From Nitrospirota bacterium (GTDB lineage Bacteria > Nitrospirota > Thermodesulfovibrionia > Thermodesulfovibrionales > JdFR-88), in the NCBI GenBank assembly GCA_021819985.1, contig JAKAEG010000131.1:1-8437 (forward strand): DNA of 8,437 bases. The letters run 5' to 3'. Numbering within the stretch: the first letter of the stretch is position 1; each line of letters begins with the position of its first letter. A program made the translations under genes and the position numbers. This document shows, piece by piece, positions 1 through 8,337 of the stretch. Below the pieces are notes generated by a model. It made no database searches and had not been told where the DNA came from. It worked only from the letters and a program-made list of their open reading frames with translations.

Positions 1-53
1 AATCTAATGAATAATATTCGCTCGCTAAACCTTCGGTCACGCTCGCTATCCAT
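1..53 (-). CDS. Possible start of a further gene, cut by the left edge
   Basis: On the minus strand an ATG lies one base after the rtcB stop codon (TGA-A-ATG). It is preceded, inside the end of rtcB, by an AAAGG ribosome-binding-like stretch at suitable spacing. The frame stays open to the window edge and would read MDSERDRRFSERILFIR, a charged, probably helical N-terminus. I do not recognise a family from 17 residues. The spacing would fit a translationally coupled third gene of the archease-rtcB unit. The alternative is that this is a non-coding repeat, because the same bases hold a 9-bp direct repeat with 21-bp period, which by itself yields a repeating SER-type peptide. Confidence is low because the frame is so short. 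Confidence 0.3.
   Translation of the reverse strand, partial: MDSERDRRFSERILFIR
19..48. repeat. Direct repeat of CGCTCGCTA, 21-bp period
   Basis: CGCTCGCTA occurs at 19-27 and again at 40-48, separated by 12 bases. On the minus strand these read TAGCGAGCG. The two units lie just beyond the rtcB stop. A 21-bp period is a whole number of codons, so the repeat could also be part of a coding sequence. With two copies visible at the window edge it cannot be told whether a longer array continues to the left. Confidence 0.5.
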
Positions 54-54
54 T

Positions 55-1500
55 TCAGCCTTTCACCACGCCCATTGGTTCCAGTTTGACCACTTTCCTT
101 GAAAGGCCGGCCCCGTGGACAACGTCCACCACATTTGATATGTCCTTATAGGCCTCTGGCATCTCTTCGGCCAGGGTGTGCCTTCCGGCTGACATCACGA
201 TTATCCCTCTGGCCTCAAGCTCTTTATCGATGGACCTGCCCCTGGCCCGTCTCATGGCTTCATGCCTGGAAAGCATCCTTCCCGCGCCATGGCATGTAGA
301 GCCCCATGTCTCTTCCATCGCCTTTTGAGTGCCAAGCAGAACGAAAGAGGCCCGCCCCATGTCCCCCGGCACCAGGACTGGTTGGCCGGTCTCCTGGTAA
401 ATAGCGGGGAGATCTGGATGGCCGGGAGGAAAAGCCCTGGTGGCCCCTTTTCTGTGGACCGCCAGTTTCATTTTCCGTCCATTCATTACGTGCTCTTCTA
501 TTTTTGCCACATTATGCGCCACGTCATAGACCAGCTCCATGCCAAGGTCCACGGGCCCCATGCCCATCATCTTCATGAAGGCCTCTCTCGTCCAATGCAT
601 TATCGCGTGCCGGTTTGCCCAGGCATAATTTGCCGCCGACCGCATCGCCCCAAGGTAATCCCTGGCCTCTTTGGAATTTACAGGAGCGCAGGCAAGTTCC
701 CTGTCCGGCAGACTGATGCCGTATTTTTTTATTGCCCTTTCCATCACTTCCAGAAAATCCGTGCATACCTGGTGGCCAAACCCCCTGGACCCGGTGTGTA
801 TCATTACTGTCACCTGGCCCTTGAAAAACCCCAGCTTCCGGGCGGCCTGCTCATCGTATATCTCAGCGACCTTCTGGATCTCGATGAAATGGTTCCCTGA
901 ACCCAAAGAGCCTATCTGGGAGCGGCCCCGCTCACGCGCCCTGAGGCTTACAAGAGAAGGGTCGGCCCCTTCCATTGCTCCGCCCGATTCGGTCCTCTCC
1001 AGGTCCGTAAGGCTTCCCATGCCTTTTTTTACGGCCCACCGCGCGCCCTCGGACATCACCTTTTCCAGTTCCCCCGGTTCCAGCCGGAGCTTGCCCTTTG
1101 AACCCACCCCAGAAGGGATATCCCGGTACAGGACCGCTAAAAGCTCCCGGAGCTTCGGGCCCAGCGTTTCCGCGTTGAGATTGCTCCTTAAGAGCCTCAC
1201 TCCGCAATTTATATCGTATCCCACGCCGCCAGGGGAGATAACGCCGTCTTCCATGCCGAAAGCGGCCACCCCGCCTATGGCAAACCCGTATCCCATGTGG
1301 ATATCCGGCATGGCAAGAGAGACTCTGACTATACCCGGCAGCATCGCGACATTCGCCACCTGCCGGATCGCCTTCTCTTCCAGTCCCGCGCCAAGCGCGG
1401 CATCCAGGTAGATCATTCCCGGCACTTTCATTCCGGGCACATAGGTGTCCGGTATCTCTACCCGGAATTCGTCTATTCTCTTTAAAGCCTGGACCGCCAT
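55..1500 (-). CDS. rtcB: RtcB, tRNA-splicing/RNA-repair ligase (3'-phosphate RNA ligase)
   Basis: RtcB joins RNA ends bearing a 2',3'-cyclic phosphate or 3'-phosphate to a 5'-OH, using GTP and Mn2+ through a covalent histidine-GMP intermediate; it acts in the cytoplasm. At 481 aa this is full family length, and the residues map almost one-to-one onto the archaeal enzyme: D66 in PDIHMG, D96 and C99 in GYDINCGVR, H204 in GSGNHF, H235 in IHTGSRG, H329 in VAHN, the guanylylated histidine H404 in STCHGAGR, and K480 one residue from the C-terminus. There is no intein. The ATG is preceded by a good GGGAGA Shine-Dalgarno with 8 bases of spacing. The gene follows archease by 34 bp, so the ligase and its activator are very probably co-transcribed. 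No RtcA or sigma54 activator RtcR gene is visible. Identification is secure; the physiological substrate is not. Confidence 0.97.
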   Translation of the reverse strand: MAVQALKRIDEFRVEIPDTYVPGMKVPGMIYLDAALGAGLEEKAIRQVANVAMLPGIVRVSLAMPDIHMGYGFAIGGVAAFGMEDGVISPGGVGYDINCGVRLLRSNLNAETLGPKLRELLAVLYRDIPSGVGSKGKLRLEPGELEKVMSEGARWAVKKGMGSLTDLERTESGGAMEGADPSLVSLRARERGRSQIGSLGSGNHFIEIQKVAEIYDEQAARKLGFFKGQVTVMIHTGSRGFGHQVCTDFLEVMERAIKKYGISLPDRELACAPVNSKEARDYLGAMRSAANYAWANRHAIMHWTREAFMKMMGMGPVDLGMELVYDVAHNVAKIEEHVMNGRKMKLAVHRKGATRAFPPGHPDLPAIYQETGQPVLVPGDMGRASFVLLGTQKAMEETWGSTCHGAGRMLSRHEAMRRARGRSIDKELEARGIIVMSAGRHTLAEEMPEAYKDISNVVDVVHGAGLSRKVVKLEPMGVVKG

Positions 1501-1534
1501 TTTTATTTCTCCCAGAATTTATTTTGTTTTTTCT

Positions 1535-1978
1535 TCAAATGTCGAATATTACATCGAGGCTCCACAGACCGTCTTTCTTTTCGACAGCCAGACCGTGATA
1601 CGTCGCCGCTTTTATCAACAGTCCCCTTGGATGCCTGTCCGGGTCGAAATCCTCCCCGTATACTTTTGCCTTCAACCTGCCCTGCCCCGTATCCTTCATC
1701 TCGAACTCTTTTATCTCCACCCTTTTCCCCATGAATCCATACGCGTCAAAATGAAATACCAGGCCGTTCAGAAAACCCACCAGAAGCCCCTCCGGGCTTT
1801 CGCCGTCTGCCGCCACATCGATCGAGCTTTTTTCCCGGACCAGGTCAAGGTCTGTAATAAGGCTGTACATGCCGGTTGCCGCGGCCTCAAACGCCTCTTC
1901 CAGATTTTCTCCGCTGGCACGGATGCCTGCGTCTCCGGATATGTCCAGCGCCTCATAATTCATAGCCAAAACTATCAT
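1535..1978 (-). CDS. Archease, RtcB activation factor
   Basis: Archease promotes guanylylation of RtcB and gives it multiple turnover. The 147-aa product has the family's layout: an N-terminal YEALDISGDAGI segment, LEEAFEAAATGMY (about 26-38), a central strand-rich core, KVYGED (about 105-110), KAATYHGL (about 123-130) and a C-terminal DVIFDI with D146 as penultimate residue. The family's usual N-terminal signature is close to HTADIGI; here it reads ISGDAGI, keeping the aspartate (D16) but losing the histidine. rtcB directly downstream makes the assignment firm. The start is uncertain: the ATG at 1978 has AGAGG only one base upstream, while a second in-frame ATG at 1963 (MNYEALD) gives a start closer to known archeases. 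A strong GGAGGA lies about 80 bases further upstream, in front of a short leader frame. Confidence 0.93.
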   Translation of the reverse strand: MIVLAMNYEALDISGDAGIRASGENLEEAFEAAATGMYSLITDLDLVREKSSIDVAADGESPEGLLVGFLNGLVFHFDAYGFMGKRVEIKEFEMKDTGQGRLKAKVYGEDFDPDRHPRGLLIKAATYHGLAVEKKDGLWSLDVIFDI

Positions 1979-1993
1979 GCCTCTGAAATGGAG

Positions 1994-2047
1994 TCAAGAA
2001 ACGCGGACCCCTTTCAAATCAAATTTAAGATTTTGATATTCGAACAT
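1994..2047 (-). CDS. Putative 17-codon leader frame upstream of archease
   Basis: The frame reads MFEYQNLKFDLKGVRVS and ends in TGA 15 bases before the archease ATG. It is in the same frame as archease (start codons 69 bases apart). The strongest Shine-Dalgarno-like sequence in the region, GGAGGA at 2059-2064 on the minus strand, sits 11 bases ahead of this ATG. The same GGAGGA directly abuts another ATG at 2058, which opens a different 14-codon frame; the two ATGs are separated by eight Ts. It may be a leader peptide that couples into archease, which itself lacks a well-placed ribosome-binding site, or it may be chance. No homolog is recognised. Confidence 0.25.
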   Translation of the reverse strand: MFEYQNLKFDLKGVRVS

Positions 2048-2132
2048 AAAAAAAACATTCCTCCGGCCTTTTCCCCTTTTTTACAAATATCAAATGAGTT
2101 ATAAATAGAATTCTCTTGCTTTTTCATAGTTT

Positions 2133-2142
2133 TTATTAATAA
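2133..2142. promoter_or_regulatory. Perfect palindrome TTATTAATAA, possible operator
   Basis: A perfect 10-bp self-complementary sequence lies 8 bases upstream of the -35 hexamer of the PilZ promoter candidate. The position would suit an activator or a regulator of the divergent pair. In AT-rich DNA such palindromes also arise by chance, so this is only a pointer. Confidence 0.2.
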
Positions 2143-2150
2143 TAAGGTTA

Positions 2151-2178
2151 TTGCTTCGAAACTCGTTTATCGTAAAAT
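2151..2178 (+). promoter_or_regulatory. Sigma70-type promoter candidate for the PilZ gene
   Basis: TTGCTT at 2151-2156 (four of six matches to TTGACA) is followed after 16 bases by TAAAAT at 2173-2178 (five of six matches to TATAAT). Transcription would begin near 2185, giving an untranslated leader of about 65 bases before the PilZ start. It is the best promoter-like pair I found in the window, in the place where a divergent plus-strand gene needs one. Confidence 0.5.
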
Positions 2179-2197
2179 GTAATAGAAGAACGGGCGA

Positions 2198-2248
2198 ATG
2201 GCAATGGATTGGTCCAGCGCGCAAAATTCTACAACGAGGGGGACGTAG
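2198..2248 (+). CDS. Putative 16-codon leader frame upstream of the PilZ gene
   Basis: ATG at 2198 opens MAMDWSSAQNSTTRGT, ending in TAG at 2246-2248, three bases before the TTG start of the PilZ gene and in the same frame. The ribosome-binding site of the PilZ gene (GAGGGGG, 2236-2242) lies inside it, so translation of this frame could influence access to that site. Its own ribosome-binding site is weak. It may well be chance. Confidence 0.2.
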   Translation: MAMDWSSAQNSTTRGT

Positions 2249-2251
2249 ATT

Positions 2252-2650
2252 TTGAAATCTGGAGATAGCCGCTCCTCAAAACCCGCAGGCAAGAGGTCCG
2301 AAAGCAGGAAGATGATCACAGAACAGGTCAGCCTTATACCCCTTGATAACACCGGAAAAAAGGAAGTGTCCAAAAAAGAGGGGGAATCGATGCAATGCGT
2401 CACCTTGAACACCAGTGGTTCCGGGGTAAGCGTTTATATTGAAAAATCCCTGCAATCCGGTTCCCGGTTCATCATTTACTCCGGTAAATTATGGGATGTC
2501 CCCAAAGAGGGGATCGTCAAGTGGTGCACCAAGATAGCCTCCGGCCTTTACAGGGCAGGCATCTGCCTTGAGAAGAAATGGCCCGGCCGGAAGGCCCTGT
2601 CATGCGCGGAAGAGTCTGAAAAGTTTGAAGGGCCTGAGAAAAAATCATAG
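2252..2650 (+). CDS. PilZ-domain protein, probable c-di-GMP receptor
   Basis: PilZ domains bind cyclic di-GMP and pass the signal to motility, pilus, polysaccharide or transcription machinery. The 132-aa product has both ligand motifs: RxxxR as R15-SES-R19, and NxSxxG as N53-T-S55-G-S-G58, followed by strand-rich sequence ending in KWCTKIASGLYRAGICLE, the usual last strands of the domain. The start is TTG at 2252, preceded by GAGGGGG with 9 bases of spacing. The first ATG (2312, residue 21) would remove the RxxxR motif, so the TTG start is preferred. The last 25 residues are charged and probably disordered. The protein is a single-domain receptor with no output domain, so its partner is unknown. 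It stands alone on the plus strand with its own promoter candidate; a possible pilT tail at the right edge is the only other pilus-related hint. Confidence 0.8.
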   Translation: MKSGDSRSSKPAGKRSESRKMITEQVSLIPLDNTGKKEVSKKEGESMQCVTLNTSGSGVSVYIEKSLQSGSRFIIYSGKLWDVPKEGIVKWCTKIASGLYRAGICLEKKWPGRKALSCAEESEKFEGPEKKS

Positions 2651-2670
2651 AGTTTTCCAACAGCCTGTTA
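2651..2670. repeat. Short near-palindromic motif in the convergent gap, resembling a dispersed repeat
   Basis: The gap between the PilZ gene and the kinase gene contains AGTTTTCCAACAGCCTGTTA, with the near-palindrome AACAGCCTGTT at 2659-2669. From memory, very similar strings (AGTTTTTCAACAGCCTGTTA and its GC-richer variants) recur at gene ends and next to insertion sequences in environmental Desulfobacterota and Nitrospirota genomes. Only one copy is present here and no transposase is nearby. As a terminator it is unconvincing: the stem is about four or five pairs with almost no loop. Confidence 0.35.
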
Positions 2671-2672
2671 GA

Positions 2673-4370
2673 TTAGAGCCTTCCCGACCGGATTATGGAT
2701 ATTATCAGCCAGATCCCGAATATCCCCGCAAAGAAAAAACTCAGGAACCCGAGGACCGAAAACCCGAATATCGTTGGCGGCACCCTCATCGCGTGCATTA
2801 TGGAACCGCTTATTATCATCGCGCTTACGACCATCGCGAAAGCCACGCGGTTCGTGGAGCGGTCCATGTCCTTTATCAGGTTTTCAAGCCCAAGGTGATG
2901 CAGCTTCATGTGGATATCGTTTTTGACTACCTTTCTTATGATCTGCTGAAAATACCTTGGAAGAAAAAAGGCAAGTTCGCCTGCCTCAAGCGCTTCGGTC
3001 CTTATTTTTCCGGCCACTCTTCCCGGACTGTATTTCTGTCTCAGGAGTTTCGTGGCATAGGGCTCCGCGGCGGCAAAAAAATCGAATGAGGGATCTAGTT
3101 TCCTCCCAATATGCTCCAGTATCAGCATGGCCTTGTTTATCAGCATAAGCTCTCCGGGTATGCGCATATTGAAGCGCATTGCGAGCGTAAAAAAGGTCGA
3201 AAGGTATTCAGGGAGGTTTATCTCCTGAAGCGTAAGCCCGTACATGGGCTCAAGCAGGTCGGCAAGCCTGGCCTTGAAATCCCTTCTTAAAAAATCGGGG
3301 TCAACGTCCTCCTGCACATATCCCAGGGTGATGTAATTGTCTATCAGCCGGTCGTAATCCTTGTTGATAAGGGCCACCAGGGTGCTTGCCAGTGCGTCCT
3401 TGACCTCGCTTGTGACCACGCCTACCATGCCGAAATCCAGAAAGGCCAACTGGCCTGAAGGCATTACAAATATATTGCCCGGATGGGGATCGGCATGAAA
3501 AAAGCCGTCCGTGAATATCATCTTGAAATACGCGTCCACTCCCAGTTTTGCCAGTCTTTTCCTGTCGGACCCCGCCTCCTCTATTTTCTCCAGGTCATCT
3601 ATCCTTACGCCGTCTATGCGTTCCATAACCAGGACTTTTCCCGTAAGGAACGCTTCATGTATTTCCGGGAAATGAATATCGGGATCGCCTTCGAAATTCC
3701 GCCTGAACCTTTTGCAGTTCCTGGCCTCCTGTACGAAGTTCATTTCTTTTCTTACATTCCTGGCGAACTCATCCACAACGGCCACGGGATTGAAGAAACG
3801 GGTCCCGGCGACATGCCGCTCCATCAGGCGCGCTATCGTGGAGAGTATCTGGATATCGTCTTCTATGGTCTGATTGATCTCCGGGCGCTGCACCTTTATG
3901 ACCACCCTTGAGCCGTCCATAAGCACCGCTGTATGGACCTGCGCTATGGAAGCCGCCGCTATCGGGGTTTCGTTAAAGCTCAGGAACATTTTTTCCATCG
4001 GCATCCGGAGTTCCTGTTCTATTACCCGCCTGGCCTCTGCGCCCGGGAAAGGCGGCACTTCGTCCTGGAGTTTTTTGAACTCATCGGCGTATTCCGGGCC
4101 CACGATGTCCGGCCTTGCGGAAAGTATCTGCGCCAGCTTAATGAAGGTGGGGCCAAGCTCCTCGAATGCGCGCCTCAGGTTTTGGGGCATTCCGGGGGCC
4201 CTCAGCGACGGCCATTGGCCGAATGCCCTCAGGCGGGACAGGAAAGGTATGTAGCGGCCCAGACGGCCTTCGTCCACCACGCGGCCAAAGCCGTATTTCA
4301 GGAAGACGTTTACGATCTGCTGCAGTCTTCTTGCCGTCTGGTATCGTCTGTGGAATCTAAAAAGGTTCAA
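2673..4370 (-). CDS. ABC1/UbiB (ADCK) family atypical protein kinase-like protein, membrane-anchored
   Basis: This family carries an atypical protein kinase-like fold; members such as UbiB and ADCK3/Coq8 support quinone biosynthesis or membrane-lipid processes as ATPases. The 565-aa product has the family signatures in order: N-terminal helices with KYGFG (26-30), the KxGQ-type motif as KLAQ (78-81), the alanine-rich loop AAAS (138-141), the ATP lysine K159 in VVIKVQRP, HADPHPGN (292-299) and DFG (312-314). Two hydrophobic segments end the protein (about 509-527 and 533-560), suggesting inner-membrane attachment. The start is TTG, with no clear ribosome-binding site. The N-terminus (RRYQTARRLQQIVNVFLKYGFG) has family-like length, so TTG is accepted, but an ATG at 4398 would join if an eight-A tract were one base shorter. 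No ubi or menaquinone genes are nearby, so a ubiquinone role is not shown. Confidence 0.9.
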   Translation of the reverse strand: MNLFRFHRRYQTARRLQQIVNVFLKYGFGRVVDEGRLGRYIPFLSRLRAFGQWPSLRAPGMPQNLRRAFEELGPTFIKLAQILSARPDIVGPEYADEFKKLQDEVPPFPGAEARRVIEQELRMPMEKMFLSFNETPIAAASIAQVHTAVLMDGSRVVIKVQRPEINQTIEDDIQILSTIARLMERHVAGTRFFNPVAVVDEFARNVRKEMNFVQEARNCKRFRRNFEGDPDIHFPEIHEAFLTGKVLVMERIDGVRIDDLEKIEEAGSDRKRLAKLGVDAYFKMIFTDGFFHADPHPGNIFVMPSGQLAFLDFGMVGVVTSEVKDALASTLVALINKDYDRLIDNYITLGYVQEDVDPDFLRRDFKARLADLLEPMYGLTLQEINLPEYLSTFFTLAMRFNMRIPGELMLINKAMLILEHIGRKLDPSFDFFAAAEPYATKLLRQKYSPGRVAGKIRTEALEAGELAFFLPRYFQQIIRKVVKNDIHMKLHHLGLENLIKDMDRSTNRVAFAMVVSAMIISGSIMHAMRVPPTIFGFSVLGFLSFFFAGIFGIWLIISIIRSGRL

Positions 4371-4424
4371 GAAAGGGGTTTTTTTTCGGGTCGGCCATTG
4401 CGGTTATTACAGTTTCAAATTAAC

Positions 4425-4757
4425 CTAAACTGCCGGCCCCTCTTCCTCTTCGCGCTCTGATTTTGCTTCAAATCTTTTGACCCGAAGGGACAAGCTCTGG
4501 ACTTTCCTGTTAAGCGCCTCTACATCATCCTTCGTGGGAAGGTTCATTTTCTTGAGCGCCTTTTCAACAACATCACTGATTGACTTGTTAAACTCCGAAG
4601 TGCTTTTTTCGGCTATATCGGTCCATTCCCTTACGAGTTTCGCACCCTGTGACTGGCTGAGTTCGCCTTTTTTCACGAAATCATCGACAAGTTCACTGAA
4701 CCTTTCCTGTATGCCAACCCCTGCCAGCAGCGTTTTCCTGATCATCTCGGTTATCAT
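4425..4757 (-). CDS. Phasin-family-like small helical protein
   Basis: The 110-aa product resembles the bacterial phasin-like family (polyhydroxyalkanoate granule-associated or synthesis-regulator phasins). It has IRKTLLAGVGIQERF at residues 6-20, then the FVKKGELSQSQGAKLVREW pattern (27-45), a helical middle with DVVEKALKKMNLPTKDDVEALN (62-83), and a heptad-like C-terminal coiled coil (about 80-98) ending in a very acidic tail rich in glutamate. There is no signal peptide. The ATG is preceded by a run of six Gs at 5 bases. It lies 46 bp after alaS and 54 bp before the ABC1/UbiB-family gene. No PHA synthase is visible, so granule binding is not implied; a membrane- or complex-associated partner of the kinase-like protein is equally possible. 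Confidence 0.7.
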   Translation of the reverse strand: MITEMIRKTLLAGVGIQERFSELVDDFVKKGELSQSQGAKLVREWTDIAEKSTSEFNKSISDVVEKALKKMNLPTKDDVEALNRKVQSLSLRVKRFEAKSEREEEEGPAV

Positions 4758-4803
4758 GAGAACCCCCCGCTAAAGGTTTTTATTTTTTTTAAAATTTTTA
4801 TTC

Positions 4804-7427
<2,624 letters not shown>

Positions 7428-7431
<4 letters not shown>

Positions 7432-7814
7432 TGACCCGCTGCGGAGGGGGAAATGAATTTTCTGGAAGTTATCCCCGTCGAGGACATCTCGGTGACCCGG
7501 CTGTCCGTAAAGAAAAGGTTTGTCTTGGAAATAGAGAGCGTGTCCTTGTAGACCCACTCCTGCCTGCTTTTACCATCGCTGGTAGGATGCAGTATAAGCA
7601 CTTCGGACGGCGCGCCCCAGGCATATCTCACCTGGTCGGGAGTCATGCCCATAGCCACTTTTCCTTCCCTTATGAGCTTCTGGGTAGCTTCGGGATAGCC
7701 GCTTATCTCGGAGGGCGAATATCTTACTTCCTCCTGGCAGCCTAAAAGGGCGCTCATAAGAAACAAAGTGACCGCAAGAAAAAAGACCGACACCAAAATG
7801 CTCTTTGCTTTCAT
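7428..7814 (-). CDS. Small lipoprotein with BamE/SmpA-OmlA-like domain
   Basis: The 128-aa product begins with a lipoprotein signal: positive MKAK, a hydrophobic stretch (about 6-24) and a lipobox ending in L-L-G-C26, so C26 is the predicted lipidated residue. The mature part resembles the BamE/SmpA-OmlA fold: an N-terminal helix, then GMTPDQVRYAWGAPSEV (about 56-72), the helix-turn-GxP pattern typical of that fold, followed by EWVY and a final FFTDSRVTEM strand. BamE itself helps assemble outer-membrane proteins; whether this protein does so cannot be told, because many small lipoproteins share the fold. Its ATG overlaps the recX stop by 4 bp, its TGA overlaps the alaS ATG by 4 bp, and GAGG lies 7 bases before the start. 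Position between recX and alaS is unusual for an envelope gene and probably reflects shared expression rather than shared function. Confidence 0.8.
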
Positions 7815-8281
7815 TTGCCTTCCTCCTCTAGTTTTAAAAAAATCTTTTTTATCGTTTGAGAAGAAAACCCCCGGCGGGCCAAGGCGCCGTAAAGCCTTCT
7901 CTTGCGCACCTCAGGACCGGCTTTTTCCAGGGTCCTCAACTTTTTCCGGGCCGTTCTCATGGCCCCATCAAATTCATCATACCCCCCAAGCGCCTCTTCG
8001 GCAAGACCCGCGGATATGCCTCTCTTAAGCAGATATCCAAAGGCGCCCCGCCTGCCCAATCCACGGTTTTCTCTTGCCTGCCTGGAAAGGGCCTCAGCAA
8101 GGGCTGAATCATTTATATAACCAAGTCTGTCAAGCTTTTGCAAGGCTTCATCGACCTGTTCCCCGGTGAAGCCCTTTAATCCCAGCTTTTCCAGTAATTC
8201 AGCGCTGCTTCTGTTTCTGTAGCTTAAAAGCCTGAGTGCGCAGCTGAAGGCGTTTTTTGTTTTTGCTTTTGGCAAGGCCAT
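7811..8281 (-). CDS. recX: RecX, regulator of RecA
   Basis: RecX binds in the groove of RecA filaments and usually limits RecA activity in recombination and the SOS response. The 156-aa product, about the usual length, shows the three tandem three-helix repeats of the family: AFSCALRLLSYRNRSSAELLEKLGLKGF (about 11-38), LGYINDSALAEALSRQ (53-68) with GRRGAFGYLLKRGIS (76-90), and RKRRLYGALARRGFSSQTI (126-144). It is rich in Arg and Lys, as expected for a filament-binding protein. No Shine-Dalgarno precedes the ATG clearly; the 56-bp gap to the previous gene is A-rich on the coding strand. The stop overlaps the lipoprotein start (ATGA). recA is not in the window; from gene order in related bacteria it may lie beyond the right edge. 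Confidence 0.93.
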   Translation of the reverse strand: MALPKAKTKNAFSCALRLLSYRNRSSAELLEKLGLKGFTGEQVDEALQKLDRLGYINDSALAEALSRQARENRGLGRRGAFGYLLKRGISAGLAEEALGGYDEFDGAMRTARKKLRTLEKAGPEVRKRRLYGALARRGFSSQTIKKIFLKLEEEGK

Positions 8282-8337
8282 TTGTTTAAGGAGAGTAAAG
8301 ACGCACCGTTCAGGTTTTTTGGTTTTTTTGAATCATC

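Larger units (their letters stand above)
1979..2251. other. AT-rich divergent intergenic region between archease and the PilZ gene
   Basis: This 273-bp stretch separates the leftward archease-rtcB genes from the rightward PilZ gene and is clearly more AT-rich than the genes around it. It contains the PilZ-side promoter candidate, a TTATTAATAA palindrome, a leader-like frame on each side and GGAGGA at 2059-2064 on the minus strand. I could not pick a convincing -35/-10 pair for the archease side, although several AT-rich candidate -10 boxes occur around 2100-2145. No tRNA, riboswitch or strong hairpin was recognised by eye. Confidence 0.6.

Noticed and set aside
671..1411. 246-codon plus-strand open frame opposite rtcB
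   Set aside because: It is fully antisense to a gene with complete catalytic motifs, its protein is serine- and proline-rich without any family signature, and there is no ribosome-binding site or promoter.
1445..2104. 219-codon plus-strand open frame across archease
   Set aside because: It lies opposite archease, whose motifs and partner gene are clear; the translation shows no family pattern.
2651..2672. Rho-independent terminator between the PilZ and kinase genes
   Set aside because: The stem AACA/TGTT is too short and AT-rich, with a three-base loop, and no clean U-run follows directly on either strand.
2568..3089. 173-codon plus-strand open frame at the end of the PilZ gene
   Set aside because: It overlaps the end of the PilZ gene out of frame and then runs antisense to the kinase gene; composition is typical of a shadow frame.
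4758..4803. Terminator after alaS in the A/T-rich gap
   Set aside because: The gap has long A/T runs but no GC-rich hairpin; continued transcription into the phasin-like gene is more likely.
7432..7557. 42-codon N-terminal extension of AlaRS
   Set aside because: AlaRS family proteins begin at MKSTEIRKAF-like sequence; the extension overlaps the lipoprotein gene in another frame, and the ATGA overlap at 7428-7431 supports the shorter start.
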